This document shows positions 35,298 through 43,633 of a stretch of DNA of 64,000 nt, piece by piece. A model generated the notes under the pieces. The model searched no databases, was not told the DNA's origin, and saw only the letters and a program-made list of their open reading frames with translations. Both the position numbers and the translations under genes were made by a program. The DNA is taken from assembly GCF_020966635.1 (NCBI RefSeq), contig NZ_JAJKFQ010000002.1:496001-560000 (forward strand). Direction: 5' to 3'. Every line of letters begins with the position of its first letter. Positions within the stretch are counted from its first letter, which is position 1. This stretch comes from Stieleria sp. JC731. Lineage in GTDB: Bacteria > Planctomycetota > Planctomycetia > Pirellulales > Pirellulaceae.

Positions 35298-36779
35298 ATG
35301 ACTCTATTTGAATGCCTTCAATGGCGATCCAAACGCAATCCCGTCCTACATCTGGTGGTGGTTCTCGCCGCGTTCATCTCCGCGATTAGCCTTCCCCACC
35401 ACCTTCGAATCGATGCCTGGGGCACCCAATTATCCGCCCAAGAAGAATCCGATTCGGAAGACTCCATTGCCTACCCGAAATCCCAATGGGAGACCGCCGG
35501 AATCAAGCTGACTCAGCCCACCAAGCAACGCTTTACGGAAAAGATTCGGCTGACTGGAATGGTGTCTCTTAATGAAGACCGCCTGTCTCACGTCTACCCG
35601 ATTGTCGAAGGAGTGGTTGACCGTGTCTCTACAGCACTCGGCGACGTAGTCGAAAAAGACCAAGTACTAACCGTTGTACACAGCCGCGAAGTCGGCCAAG
35701 CGAAGTTGGAAGTTTTCCAGGCGCGTTTGGCTTTGGAAATCGCAGAGGCCCAATACAAAGTCCAACAAGAACTTTCCGAAAACACAACGAAACTACTCGA
35801 CGCACTGCGTAGCCAAAAGGAAATCACCGAGATCCAAAAGCAGTCACAGAATCAAAACATGGGCGAGTACCGTGAGCGATTGCTTAACGCCTACGCTGAC
35901 TACCTGAAAGCTCAAGCCGATGTATCGCGGCTCGAAGGCATCGCTCAGTCAGGAGCTGTCTCGGGAAAACAGTTGCTCGCGGCGCAAGCAAGAAGAAACG
36001 CTGACTTAGCCACGTTCCAGGCTCGCATCGAACAGATCGCATTCGAATTGCAATCGGCACTTCTTGTGACTTCACAAGCAGTGAAAAGCGCCAGAACACG
36101 CGTCGCGGTTGCGACCACGAGCCTGAAAATTCTGGGCTGTGGCGAAGACGAAGTGCAAGTCATCGATCCGATGCAGCAGGGCGAATCGATTTCACACTAC
36201 TCGATCCGCGCACCTTTTCATGGAACCGTGATTGCAAAAGACGTCACGTTGGGCGAACAGGTTCGGCGCGACAAGCAACTGCTAACCATCGCTGACCTGT
36301 CGACCGTTTGGATCAAGGCGGACGTCTATGAAAAAGATGTCCCGCTACTATCAACGCTGGCCGGAAGCGACCTTGAATTGGTCAGCGAAGCTTGGCCTGA
36401 CAAAACGTTTCACGCCAAAGTTTTCTTCACTGGCGAAATCATGGATGAAACGACTCGCACGATTGCGATGCGAGCGATCGCGGACAACGAACAACACCTG
36501 CTGAAACCTGGGATGTTTGTCACCATTCGTTTACCCACGACTGCGAACGTGGAATCGGTACAGGTTCCTTCGAGCGCAGTCCAGCAACACGAAAACCGGT
36601 CATTTGTATTCGTCCACAAAGGCGACGGAAAGTTCGCGCGTCGAGATGTGCAGATCGGAAATCGCGGACGTCAATGGACTGTGGTTGAAAGCGGACTGAC
36701 AGAACAGGAGCCCATCGTCAGCGACGGCGGTTTCATCCTGAAATCAAAATTGCTCGAAGGGCTGCTGGAAGAGGAATGA
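35298..36779 (+). CDS. czcB: RND efflux periplasmic adaptor (CzcB/CusB type)
   Basis: Several ATG codons are possible (35256, 35283, 35295, 35298); 35298 is chosen for the CGGAG site 7 bases upstream, giving 493 residues with an N-terminal anchor (LHLVVVLAAFISAIS). The order is typical of HlyD/CusB adaptors: an SHVYPIVEGVVDRVSTALGD lipoyl half, a long alpha-hairpin (about 130-270), then SIRAPFHGTVIAKDVTLGEQ, the second lipoyl half, and a beta-barrel (STVWIKADVYEKD). It links the inner-membrane pump to the outer-membrane duct. The stop is four bases before the pump gene. Confidence 0.9.
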   Translation: MTLFECLQWRSKRNPVLHLVVVLAAFISAISLPHHLRIDAWGTQLSAQEESDSEDSIAYPKSQWETAGIKLTQPTKQRFTEKIRLTGMVSLNEDRLSHVYPIVEGVVDRVSTALGDVVEKDQVLTVVHSREVGQAKLEVFQARLALEIAEAQYKVQQELSENTTKLLDALRSQKEITEIQKQSQNQNMGEYRERLLNAYADYLKAQADVSRLEGIAQSGAVSGKQLLAAQARRNADLATFQARIEQIAFELQSALLVTSQAVKSARTRVAVATTSLKILGCGEDEVQVIDPMQQGESISHYSIRAPFHGTVIAKDVTLGEQVRRDKQLLTIADLSTVWIKADVYEKDVPLLSTLAGSDLELVSEAWPDKTFHAKVFFTGEIMDETTRTIAMRAIADNEQHLLKPGMFVTIRLPTTANVESVQVPSSAVQQHENRSFVFVHKGDGKFARRDVQIGNRGRQWTVVESGLTEQEPIVSDGGFILKSKLLEGLLEEE

Positions 36780-36783
36780 TCCT

Positions 36784-39700
36784 ATGGTGAATCGAATTAT
36801 TCAGTGGGCTCTGGACAACCGTTTCATCGTCATGCTGCTTGCCATCGTCCTGCTTGGGATCGGTGGCTTTTCGGCAATGACGTTGCCATTGGATGCGGTC
36901 CCCGATCTGACCAATGTCCAAGTTCAAGTGCTAACGAACTCTCCGTCGCTCGGTCCGGTCGAGGTGGAGCAGTTCATTACTTTTCCGGTCGAAAATGCGC
37001 TCAGTGGTGTTCCCAAAGTGAGCGAAATTCGATCGATCAGCCGCTTTGGTCTAAGCGCCGTCACGGTTGCCTTTGAAGACGGCACGGACATCTATTGGGC
37101 AAGGAATCTAGTTAACGAACGTTTGATCAAAGCGAAGGAAGAGATTCCACCGGGGATGGGAACGCCTGAGCTGGGGCCGATCGCGACTGGAATGAGTGAG
37201 ATCTATCAGTTCGAAGTTCGGCCCGAACCTGGACACGATTTTTCACTGAAAGAACTACGGACGATTTTGGACTGGCAAATTGCATTTCAATTGCGCAGCG
37301 TTCCCGGCGTAATCGAAGTCAACACGTTTGGCGGAGAACTGAAAACCTACGAGGTCCAAGTTGACCCAGCAAAACTACAAAACTACGACATCTCGCTAAC
37401 CGACGTTTTCCACGCGGTCGAGGAAAACAATGGCAATGCTGGCGGAGGCTATATCACCCATGGCGCTGAGCAGCGGCTGATCCGAGGTGAGGGATTGATC
37501 CGCAGCCTCGATGACCTGCGGTCCATCGTTCTCGCAAGCCGCGATGGCGTACCGATCCGAATCAGCGATGTCGCAGAAGTTCGCTTTGCCCCGATGCTTC
37601 GGCAAGGAGCCGTGACGCGCGATGGTGATCGCGAAGCGGTGATTGGCATGGTGATGATGATCATGGGAGGGAACTCCCGCCAAGTGGTCGAAGACGTGAA
37701 ATCGCGAATCGCGGAGATTCAAAAAACGCTTCCTGACGGAGTGACAATCGATACGTTTTACGACCGAACCGAATTGGTCGAAAAGACAATCTTCACCGTA
37801 GGCGAGAATATCGGACTGGGAGTCTTCCTGGTCATCTTGATGCTGTTCTTGCTGCTTGGCGATGTCCGTGCGGGATTGATTGTCGCCGCGGCAATTCCTT
37901 TGTCAGCCATGTGTGCGTTGATCGCAATGCGATACGCCGGGGTCTCGGCAAACTTGATGAGCCTTGGTGCGGTCGACTTTGGTGTGATCGTCGACGGTGC
38001 GGTGGTGATGATCGAAAACTGCGTTCGCAGGGCTTCGCATTACCAACGCGATCATGATGGAAAACGGGTCCCGCTTGGCGTTTACCGTGAATCCGCGAAG
38101 GAAGTAGGCAAGCCGATTTTGTTTGCCGGTGTGATCGTCATCATCGTGTTCATTCCGATCCTTAGCCTTCAAGGAATGGAAGGCAAGATGTTCCGCCCGA
38201 TGGCATTCGTCTTCATGACCGCATTGTCATCGGCACTGATCATGTCCGTCACAGTGATGCCTGTCATGGCGTCACTATTTTTGGCGCGACGCATCAAGGA
38301 ACGTGAAACGTTTCTTGTCCGCTGGATCAAAACGGCGTACAAGCCGACGCTGCGAATTGCGATGGCCCATCCCATCGCTATGTTCTTTGGATCCATCGTC
38401 GCCTTCGGAATCAGCGTTGTCATGGCAACCGGGTTCGGAATCGAATTTGTTCCGAAACTGGATGAAGGCGACTTGGCGATCCAAGCCACACGGCTACCGA
38501 GCGTTTCGCTGGAGACGTCGATCGAGATGACCAAGAAGATGGAGCGTTGTCTGCTAAAGTTCCCCGAGGTCGAAACCGTTGTCAGCAAAACCGGTCGTCC
38601 TGAAATTGCGAACGACCCGATGGGCGTTTATCAAACCGACTTGCTGGTGCGTATGAAGCCCCGATCGGAATGGCCAAACGATCGCTCCAAAACTGACTTG
38701 ATCGACGAAATGCAGGAAGCATTGAAAACGGATGTTCCGGCGAACTCCTATGGCTTTACCCAGCCAATCGAACTGCGAGTTCAGGAACTGGTTGCCGGGG
38801 TCCGATCCGACATCGGCCTGAGCCTTTACGGCGACGATCTGGATGAGCTTAAACGTGTTGGTGACGAAATCGCCGCCGCGTTGAACACAGTCCCCGGAGC
38901 CGCAGACGTCGCCGCCCAGCAGGTTGCTGGCCTACCATACATGCGATTCCTATTGGACCGGGAAAAGCTTGCTCGCTACGGAGTTAACAGCCGTGATGTG
39001 CTTGACGTGATTGCTTCGGTCGGTGGCCATCCCATTGGCCAAGTCTTTGAAGGCCAACGTCGGTTTCCGCTGCAAGTACGTTTGAGTCCACAATGGCGTG
39101 AGGATGCAGACCAGCTTTCAGAACTTCGCGTCGAAGATGCCGAAGGTCGCAAGATCCCTATTTCTCAGCTGGCGACGATCCGCATTGAAGAAGGGCCGGT
39201 CGAAATCAGTCGAGACGCGATTCGCCGCCGACTGCTGGTCCAGTGCAATGTTCGAGGCCGAGACTTGGCCAGTTTTGTCGCCGATGCCCAACAGACGGTT
39301 GCCGAGAAAGTCACACTTCCAACCGGTTATGTGCTGCGGTGGGGAGGACAATTCGAGAACTTGCAACAGGCATCGAAACGACTTGCGATCGCCGTCCCGG
39401 TCGCTTTGTTTCTGATCTTCGCGCTGCTGTACATGACATTCAATTCGGTCAAGCTTGCCTTGCTGATCTACCTGAATGTTCCCATTGCGGCGACCGGAGG
39501 CATTGTGTTGCTATGGATGCGTGACATGCCGTTTTCAATCTCCGCCGGGGTTGGCTTTATCGCCCTCTTTGGTATCGCGGTCATGAACGGCGTCGTACTG
39601 ATCGAACATGTCCGGCACCTGCGGCATAGCGGCGATAGCCTACATGATGCCGTCGTTGGTGGGGCCATGGACCGAATCCGTCCTGTCCTAATGACCGCAT

Positions 39701-39903
39701 CATGCGGGGCGTTGGGATTTGTTCCGATGGCAATATCAAGCAGCTCAGGTGCAGAGGTCCAACGCCCATTGGCAACCGTCGTGATCGGCGGACTGGTCAC
39801 GTCAACGATCTTGACGTTGCTTGTCCTTCCGTCAATCTATCGCTGGTTTGAACCGAAAGAATCCGCAGCCGAACCGATTGACATGGCTGAATTCGAACAC
39901 TGA
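36784..39903 (+). CDS. czcA: Heavy-metal RND efflux pump, CzcA type
   Basis: This 1039-residue protein has the full RND layout: a helix at residues 12-31, a large periplasmic domain, six helices, a second periplasmic domain, and six more helices. TM4 carries SLGAVDFGVIVDGAVVMIEN (about residues 390-410). The DFGxxxDGAVxxxEN pattern belongs to the zinc/cobalt/cadmium HME class rather than the copper/silver CusA class. It should export divalent metal using the proton gradient, with the CzcB and CzcC proteins encoded upstream. The specificity call is from the TM4 motif only. A large inverted repeat follows the stop. Confidence 0.93.
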   Translation: MVNRIIQWALDNRFIVMLLAIVLLGIGGFSAMTLPLDAVPDLTNVQVQVLTNSPSLGPVEVEQFITFPVENALSGVPKVSEIRSISRFGLSAVTVAFEDGTDIYWARNLVNERLIKAKEEIPPGMGTPELGPIATGMSEIYQFEVRPEPGHDFSLKELRTILDWQIAFQLRSVPGVIEVNTFGGELKTYEVQVDPAKLQNYDISLTDVFHAVEENNGNAGGGYITHGAEQRLIRGEGLIRSLDDLRSIVLASRDGVPIRISDVAEVRFAPMLRQGAVTRDGDREAVIGMVMMIMGGNSRQVVEDVKSRIAEIQKTLPDGVTIDTFYDRTELVEKTIFTVGENIGLGVFLVILMLFLLLGDVRAGLIVAAAIPLSAMCALIAMRYAGVSANLMSLGAVDFGVIVDGAVVMIENCVRRASHYQRDHDGKRVPLGVYRESAKEVGKPILFAGVIVIIVFIPILSLQGMEGKMFRPMAFVFMTALSSALIMSVTVMPVMASLFLARRIKERETFLVRWIKTAYKPTLRIAMAHPIAMFFGSIVAFGISVVMATGFGIEFVPKLDEGDLAIQATRLPSVSLETSIEMTKKMERCLLKFPEVETVVSKTGRPEIANDPMGVYQTDLLVRMKPRSEWPNDRSKTDLIDEMQEALKTDVPANSYGFTQPIELRVQELVAGVRSDIGLSLYGDDLDELKRVGDEIAAALNTVPGAADVAAQQVAGLPYMRFLLDREKLARYGVNSRDVLDVIASVGGHPIGQVFEGQRRFPLQVRLSPQWREDADQLSELRVEDAEGRKIPISQLATIRIEEGPVEISRDAIRRRLLVQCNVRGRDLASFVADAQQTVAEKVTLPTGYVLRWGGQFENLQQASKRLAIAVPVALFLIFALLYMTFNSVKLALLIYLNVPIAATGGIVLLWMRDMPFSISAGVGFIALFGIAVMNGVVLIEHVRHLRHSGDSLHDAVVGGAMDRIRPVLMTASCGALGFVPMAISSSSGAEVQRPLATVVIGGLVTSTILTLLVLPSIYRWFEPKESAAEPIDMAEFEH

Positions 39904-39916
39904 CGCTGAGACTTTG

Positions 39917-39970
39917 TTGACCGTCGTCAGGCATTTGCAATGCGTTGCTGCCGGATGCCTGCCGACGGTT
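39917..39970. terminator. Long inverted repeat between convergent czcA and arsC
   Basis: A stem of 16 positions joins 39919-39934 to 39955-39970 with one mismatch and one G-U pair around a 20-base loop. It lies between converging genes, so it is a likely bidirectional transcription stop, although no T-run follows on either strand. Confidence 0.5.
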
Positions 39971-40014
39971 GTGATGGGTAGGCACTGACCGATCGATAAT
40001 GACACCGGCTTCGC

Positions 40015-40668
40015 CTAAACAGCTTTCATCACAGCCAACATCTCGCGGCTGATCTGCTTCGAGCGTTCGTCGTAGACGGCTGCCTCTTGCTCGGTACCGT
40101 CGGCGACTTTGGGGTCTTCATATCGAATTGGCAACCGAAGCTCACAACCGGGAACGATTGGGCATGCGTCGTCGGCACTCGAACAGGTCATCACAGCGGC
40201 GTAGCCGGATTGGGGATTCGGTGTCTGATCGTAGACTTTGGAAAAACACTGCAGCGGAACCGATTGATCCGAATAGCTCACCCGATAAATCGGATTGCTC
40301 ACCGACACATCGTCAGCTTCGATGACAAATCCTGACCTTCGCAAAGAATCGACCACCCGCTCGTTCATCGCTGTCGCTTCTGTGCCGCCGGAAAATGTCT
40401 GTACTCCGAAATGGCCGCAGTAGTCCGCAATGACCTTTGCCCAGATTTGCGAAAAGTGACTACGCCTTGAATTGTGAGTGCAGATAAACGTCAGCTTGGC
40501 GGTTCCATTCGCTTCCAAATTCTTACGAATGTAGCCAGCAAGCTGAGACAACTCCTGACGACGCGTGCTGGGGATTTGATCCAGTTCGCTCGCACGCTCT
40601 GTGATCCACTGATCGATCGACGTGAAGCAATGAAAGGACGAAGAAGACTCAGACGAGTGGTTGGTCAT
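40015..40668 (-). CDS. arsC: ArsC-like arsenate reductase (low-molecular-weight PTP fold)
   Basis: The ATG at 40668 is chosen for the AAGGA site 7 bases upstream; 217 residues. The phosphatase loop FICTHNSRRS has Cys63 and Arg69 (CX5R). Two further Cys lie in MTCSSADDACPIVPG, in the place of the redox Cys pair of thioredoxin-coupled arsenate reductases, and RYEDP supplies the acidic residue. The N-terminal 55 residues are an extra helical extension. It is the last gene of the ars operon, 17 bases after arsA, and should reduce arsenate to arsenite in the cytoplasm. A tyrosine phosphatase is the less likely alternative. Confidence 0.82.
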   Translation of the reverse strand: MTNHSSESSSSFHCFTSIDQWITERASELDQIPSTRRQELSQLAGYIRKNLEANGTAKLTFICTHNSRRSHFSQIWAKVIADYCGHFGVQTFSGGTEATAMNERVVDSLRRSGFVIEADDVSVSNPIYRVSYSDQSVPLQCFSKVYDQTPNPQSGYAAVMTCSSADDACPIVPGCELRLPIRYEDPKVADGTEQEAAVYDERSKQISREMLAVMKAV

Positions 40669-40685
40669 TGATGAATCCTTGATGT

Positions 40686-42500
40686 TCACGCTGTTGGTTG
40701 CCTAACGGGCATTGCGGTATTCAATAGCTGATGCAGTCCAGCCAATCCGGTTGGCGGAACCGATTGCCAGGGTAATAAAACAGTCCGGCTGGAATGGTTG
40801 ACCAGGACTTCGTTGATGTAGCTGACCTCGTTTGCTTTCCGACCCACTAAGACAGGGTCGTGCACTGGTAATGGCTGAAGCGATTGGTTGATCACCCATG
40901 CATAGGGTTCGATGCTGGCACGTCGCAAATCACTCTGCAGAGCAGCTGCTTCATGGACCGGCGTCGATTCAGGCAGGGTCACCACCAAAATCCGCGTGAA
41001 CAATGGGTCACGTAATCTGGGCAAAAGCTCCGAGACACTCGGTGGAATATGATTGGCTTGACGAGAAACTTCGCGATGATACGCCATCGCGGCATCGAGC
41101 AGCAGCACGGTATGCCCGGTCGGTGCGGTGTCCAAGACAACAATTTGCTCTGAACCTTTTGCGACAGACTCTGCAAACGCTCGAAAGACTGCGATCTCTT
41201 GAGTACAAGGTGATCGGAGGTCTTCGTCCAACAAAGCCTTCCCGTGTTCATCAAGATCTTTCGCGGCGAGTTGCAAGACTTCGTTGCGGTACTGCTCGGT
41301 CACTTGCTGGGGATCGATTCGACTGACCGTCAAGCCTTCAAGACTCTGCTCGGCGAGGGCCGACCTCACGTGCGCTGCCGGATCAGTCGTTGATAGATGA
41401 ACCTGCAAGCCGTGCTCCGCCAACGCGATCGCGACCGCAGCAGCGACACTTGTCTTACCAACGCCCCCTTTACCCATCGTCATGATCACGCCGCGACGCT
41501 GCGCAGCGAATTGATCGACAAGTGACTGCAGCGACAACAGGCCATCGAACGAGTGAATTTCCGCGTCTCCAAGCGGCGAAGGGTCTACGATGGTTAATCT
41601 GTTTTGTTGCGACGAAGACAACTCTTGTCCCATTAAACGCAGCGAGGGAATTCCGAGCACTCCGCTGCTGGCCAGACGCACTGACGTCTGCATCAGTGAA
41701 CTCAATTCAGCCGGCATCGAATCCATCGCTTGCTCGCAGCGGTGCTGCATTGCAACGGCAACGGAATCGGATTGATCCGATGCTTCAAAGACCCCGTTAA
41801 TAATTAAATGCTGATTCTCGATCCCTAAATCCTTTAGCTCGCTACTTGTACGGGCCGCTTCCTGCAATGCGGACTTTTCCGGCCGAGTCACCAAGACCAG
41901 CGATGTATCCTCAGCCGATGCCAGGCGTTCCTTGGTGGCTTGATAGATGCGTTGTTGTTCCTGCAAACCAGCCAAAGGCCCGATGCATGAGGTACCCGAA
42001 GTGTTCGATTCCATGAATCCTGACCATGCCGACGGTAGCGTCAGTAGTCGCAATGTATGGCCGGTCGGCGCCGTATCGAAAACAAGATGATCAAAGTCGC
42101 GAGTTTTCTGTTCGTCGCCGAGCAGTTTTGCAAACTCGTCAAAAGCAGCAATTTCCAGGGTACAAGAACCGGCGAACTGCTCCTCCATGCTTTCGATTGC
42201 TGCATCGGGCAACACGCCTCGGTACGGCCCCACCATTCGCTCCCGATAGTCGGCAGCCGCTCGCTGAGGATCGATATTCAAAGCCGACAAACCTTCGACA
42301 CCCTGCACAGGCGTCGGCACACCGGTCAGTTTCGTCCCCAAGACCTCGTCCAAGTTCGATGCCGGATCAGTCGAAACCAATAACACTCGTTTTCCGGATT
42401 CTGCCAGTGCCACTGCCGTCGCACATGACAACGATGTCTTTCCGACGCCACCTTTGCCTGTAAAAAAGAGATACCGTGTTGGCTGGTCGATTAAACGCAT
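40686..42500 (-). CDS. arsA: Arsenite-stimulated ATPase ArsA
   Basis: The ATG at 42500 (GGGAG upstream) gives 604 residues, the usual size of a full two-domain ArsA. Each half has its own P-loop (GKGGVGKTS near residues 15 and 340) and its own signature DTAPTGHT, so both nucleotide sites look intact. ArsA energises an ArsB/Acr3 arsenite channel and receives arsenite from ArsD, whose gene lies immediately upstream. No permease gene follows or precedes it here. The product is cytoplasmic or peripheral to the membrane. Confidence 0.93.
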   Translation of the reverse strand: MRLIDQPTRYLFFTGKGGVGKTSLSCATAVALAESGKRVLLVSTDPASNLDEVLGTKLTGVPTPVQGVEGLSALNIDPQRAAADYRERMVGPYRGVLPDAAIESMEEQFAGSCTLEIAAFDEFAKLLGDEQKTRDFDHLVFDTAPTGHTLRLLTLPSAWSGFMESNTSGTSCIGPLAGLQEQQRIYQATKERLASAEDTSLVLVTRPEKSALQEAARTSSELKDLGIENQHLIINGVFEASDQSDSVAVAMQHRCEQAMDSMPAELSSLMQTSVRLASSGVLGIPSLRLMGQELSSSQQNRLTIVDPSPLGDAEIHSFDGLLSLQSLVDQFAAQRRGVIMTMGKGGVGKTSVAAAVAIALAEHGLQVHLSTTDPAAHVRSALAEQSLEGLTVSRIDPQQVTEQYRNEVLQLAAKDLDEHGKALLDEDLRSPCTQEIAVFRAFAESVAKGSEQIVVLDTAPTGHTVLLLDAAMAYHREVSRQANHIPPSVSELLPRLRDPLFTRILVVTLPESTPVHEAAALQSDLRRASIEPYAWVINQSLQPLPVHDPVLVGRKANEVSYINEVLVNHSSRTVLLPWQSVPPTGLAGLHQLLNTAMPVRQPTA

Positions 42501-42557
42501 CGAAGTCTCCCGAATGGTGTCCACAACTTAGCTCGGCAACTGCTCCGCAGGTAAAAA

Positions 42558-42926
42558 TCAGCAGCAGCCTGTTCCGCCACAACACCCACCGTCCGCTGTC
42601 GGCAGCGAAGGCTTGGCTGAGAGCTTTGTTCCGGTCCACAACGCCAAGTTGTCACGTGTGGGGTAGTCGCCTCGGCTGACGACCTGACCATCCACAAGCA
42701 CCAATGGCAAGCAATCCACTCCCTCGCTTTGCATTAATGCCTGAACGGAGGAGTTCGCCATGTACTGTGGAGCATCTTGTGCCAAATTGAATCGATCAAC
42801 TTGGTGCCCTTCGCGCTGCAGCCATTCAAGATCGGCAGCGAATCGAGGCAAAACGGGATCCACCTGAGGCCCACAAACCCCGGTGCTACAACACATCGCG
42901 CGATCAAATACCTGTACGTGACTCAT
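42558..42926 (-). CDS. arsD: Arsenic metallochaperone ArsD
   Basis: The ATG at 42926 has AAAGGAG just upstream and gives 122 residues. The N-terminal MCCSTGVCGP places Cys12, Cys13 and Cys18 exactly as in characterised ArsD, where they hand As(III) to ArsA. Two vicinal Cys pairs close the protein (GGCCGGTGCC), also as in the R773 type. It sits between arsR and arsA. A run of seven T on the coding strand lies just after the arsR stop but with only a weak stem, so full termination there is unlikely. Confidence 0.92.
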   Translation of the reverse strand: MSHVQVFDRAMCCSTGVCGPQVDPVLPRFAADLEWLQREGHQVDRFNLAQDAPQYMANSSVQALMQSEGVDCLPLVLVDGQVVSRGDYPTRDNLALWTGTKLSAKPSLPTADGGCCGGTGCC

Positions 42927-42988
42927 TGTCTTCTCCTTTAAAATCGCCCATCGGCGATTACCGATAAACATTGTTAAAAAAAGGCCTA

Positions 42989-43315
42989 CTACAGTGCAGC
43001 GACCAGTTCTTTCAATCTTGCAAATTGCTTTTCGTTGATGCAGTAACAGACTTTAGGCCCATCGACCTCCCCCTGAACCAGACCGGATTCCTTCAGGATT
43101 TTTAAATGCTGAGAAACGGTTGATTGGGCGAGTGGCAAGTTTCCGACGATCTCACCGCAAACACACGCATCACGGTCAAGCAACAATTGAACGATCTGAA
43201 CCCGCGCCGGATGCGCGATGGCCCAAGCCAACTTGGCCAATTCGTCCGCACTGGGATTCGGCTTTAACTTCGCAGGCGATGGGTCACACCGCTTAGCCGA
43301 TTTCTTCTTTCCCAC
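42989..43315 (-). CDS. arsR: ArsR family arsenic-responsive repressor
   Basis: A GTG at 43315 is preferred (108 residues). The only longer start, a TTG at 43375, would fall inside the operator dyad. The winged-helix core reads AHPARVQIVQLLL, then DACVCGEIV, where the paired Cys match the metal-sensing site in the N-terminal part of the DNA-binding region, then LAQSTVSQHLKILKESGLV, the recognition helix. It should repress the arsRDAC operon and release on binding As(III). Several further Cys near the C-terminus (VCYC) are not standard. Confidence 0.88.
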   Translation of the reverse strand: MGKKKSAKRCDPSPAKLKPNPSADELAKLAWAIAHPARVQIVQLLLDRDACVCGEIVGNLPLAQSTVSQHLKILKESGLVQGEVDGPKVCYCINEKQFARLKELVAAL

Positions 43316-43366
43316 GTCAAACCACCCTAGCGACAGACACCAGAACAACCTTTCCGACAGACAGCT

Positions 43367-43391
43367 TATCGTCAATCTACGATTAACGATA
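43367..43391. promoter_or_regulatory. Probable ArsR operator dyad
   Basis: Two 11-base arms (43367-43377 and 43381-43391) form an inverted repeat with one mismatch around a TAC spacer: TATCGTCAATC against GATTAACGATA. It lies 52 bases upstream of the chosen arsR start, as expected for autoregulation. Confidence 0.65.
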
Positions 43392-43448
43392 GAGCCTTTT
43401 ATTGCCCGGTCAAGTGTTTATTCGAAAACGAACGCGTTGCTGCTACTC

Positions 43449-43604
43449 CACAGAGCCAATTCACAGAGCCAATTCACAGGGCCAATTCACAGGGCCAATT
43501 CACAGGGCCAATTCACAGGGCCAATTCACAGGGCCAATTCACAGGGCCAATTCACAGGGCCAATTCACAGGGCCAATTCACAGGGCCAATTCACAGGGCA
43601 ACTC
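43449..43604. repeat. 13-bp tandem repeat array, 11 full copies plus one partial
   Basis: The unit is CACAGGGCCAATT. The first two copies have GAG in place of GGG, the next nine are identical, and a twelfth is degenerate. The array lies 58 bases upstream of the ars operator and 30 bases after the serine dehydratase stop on the other side. Because 13 is not a multiple of three, it reads open as a 13-residue repeat in more than one frame, but it is not considered coding. No spacers are present, so it is not a CRISPR. Confidence 0.95.
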
Positions 43605-43633
43605 ACTCAGCCCTTTCACTGAGGATGTGACTG

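Noticed and set aside
42972-42983. Intrinsic terminator between arsR and arsD
   Set aside because: A T-run exists on the coding strand but the preceding stem is only about four pairs, and the genes clearly belong together.
43316-43375. Longer arsR starting at a TTG
   Set aside because: The start would lie inside the operator dyad and would add a 20-residue extension unlike ArsR proteins.
43449-43604. Possible CRISPR array
   Set aside because: The repeats are 13 bases, directly adjacent with no spacers, and no cas genes are present.
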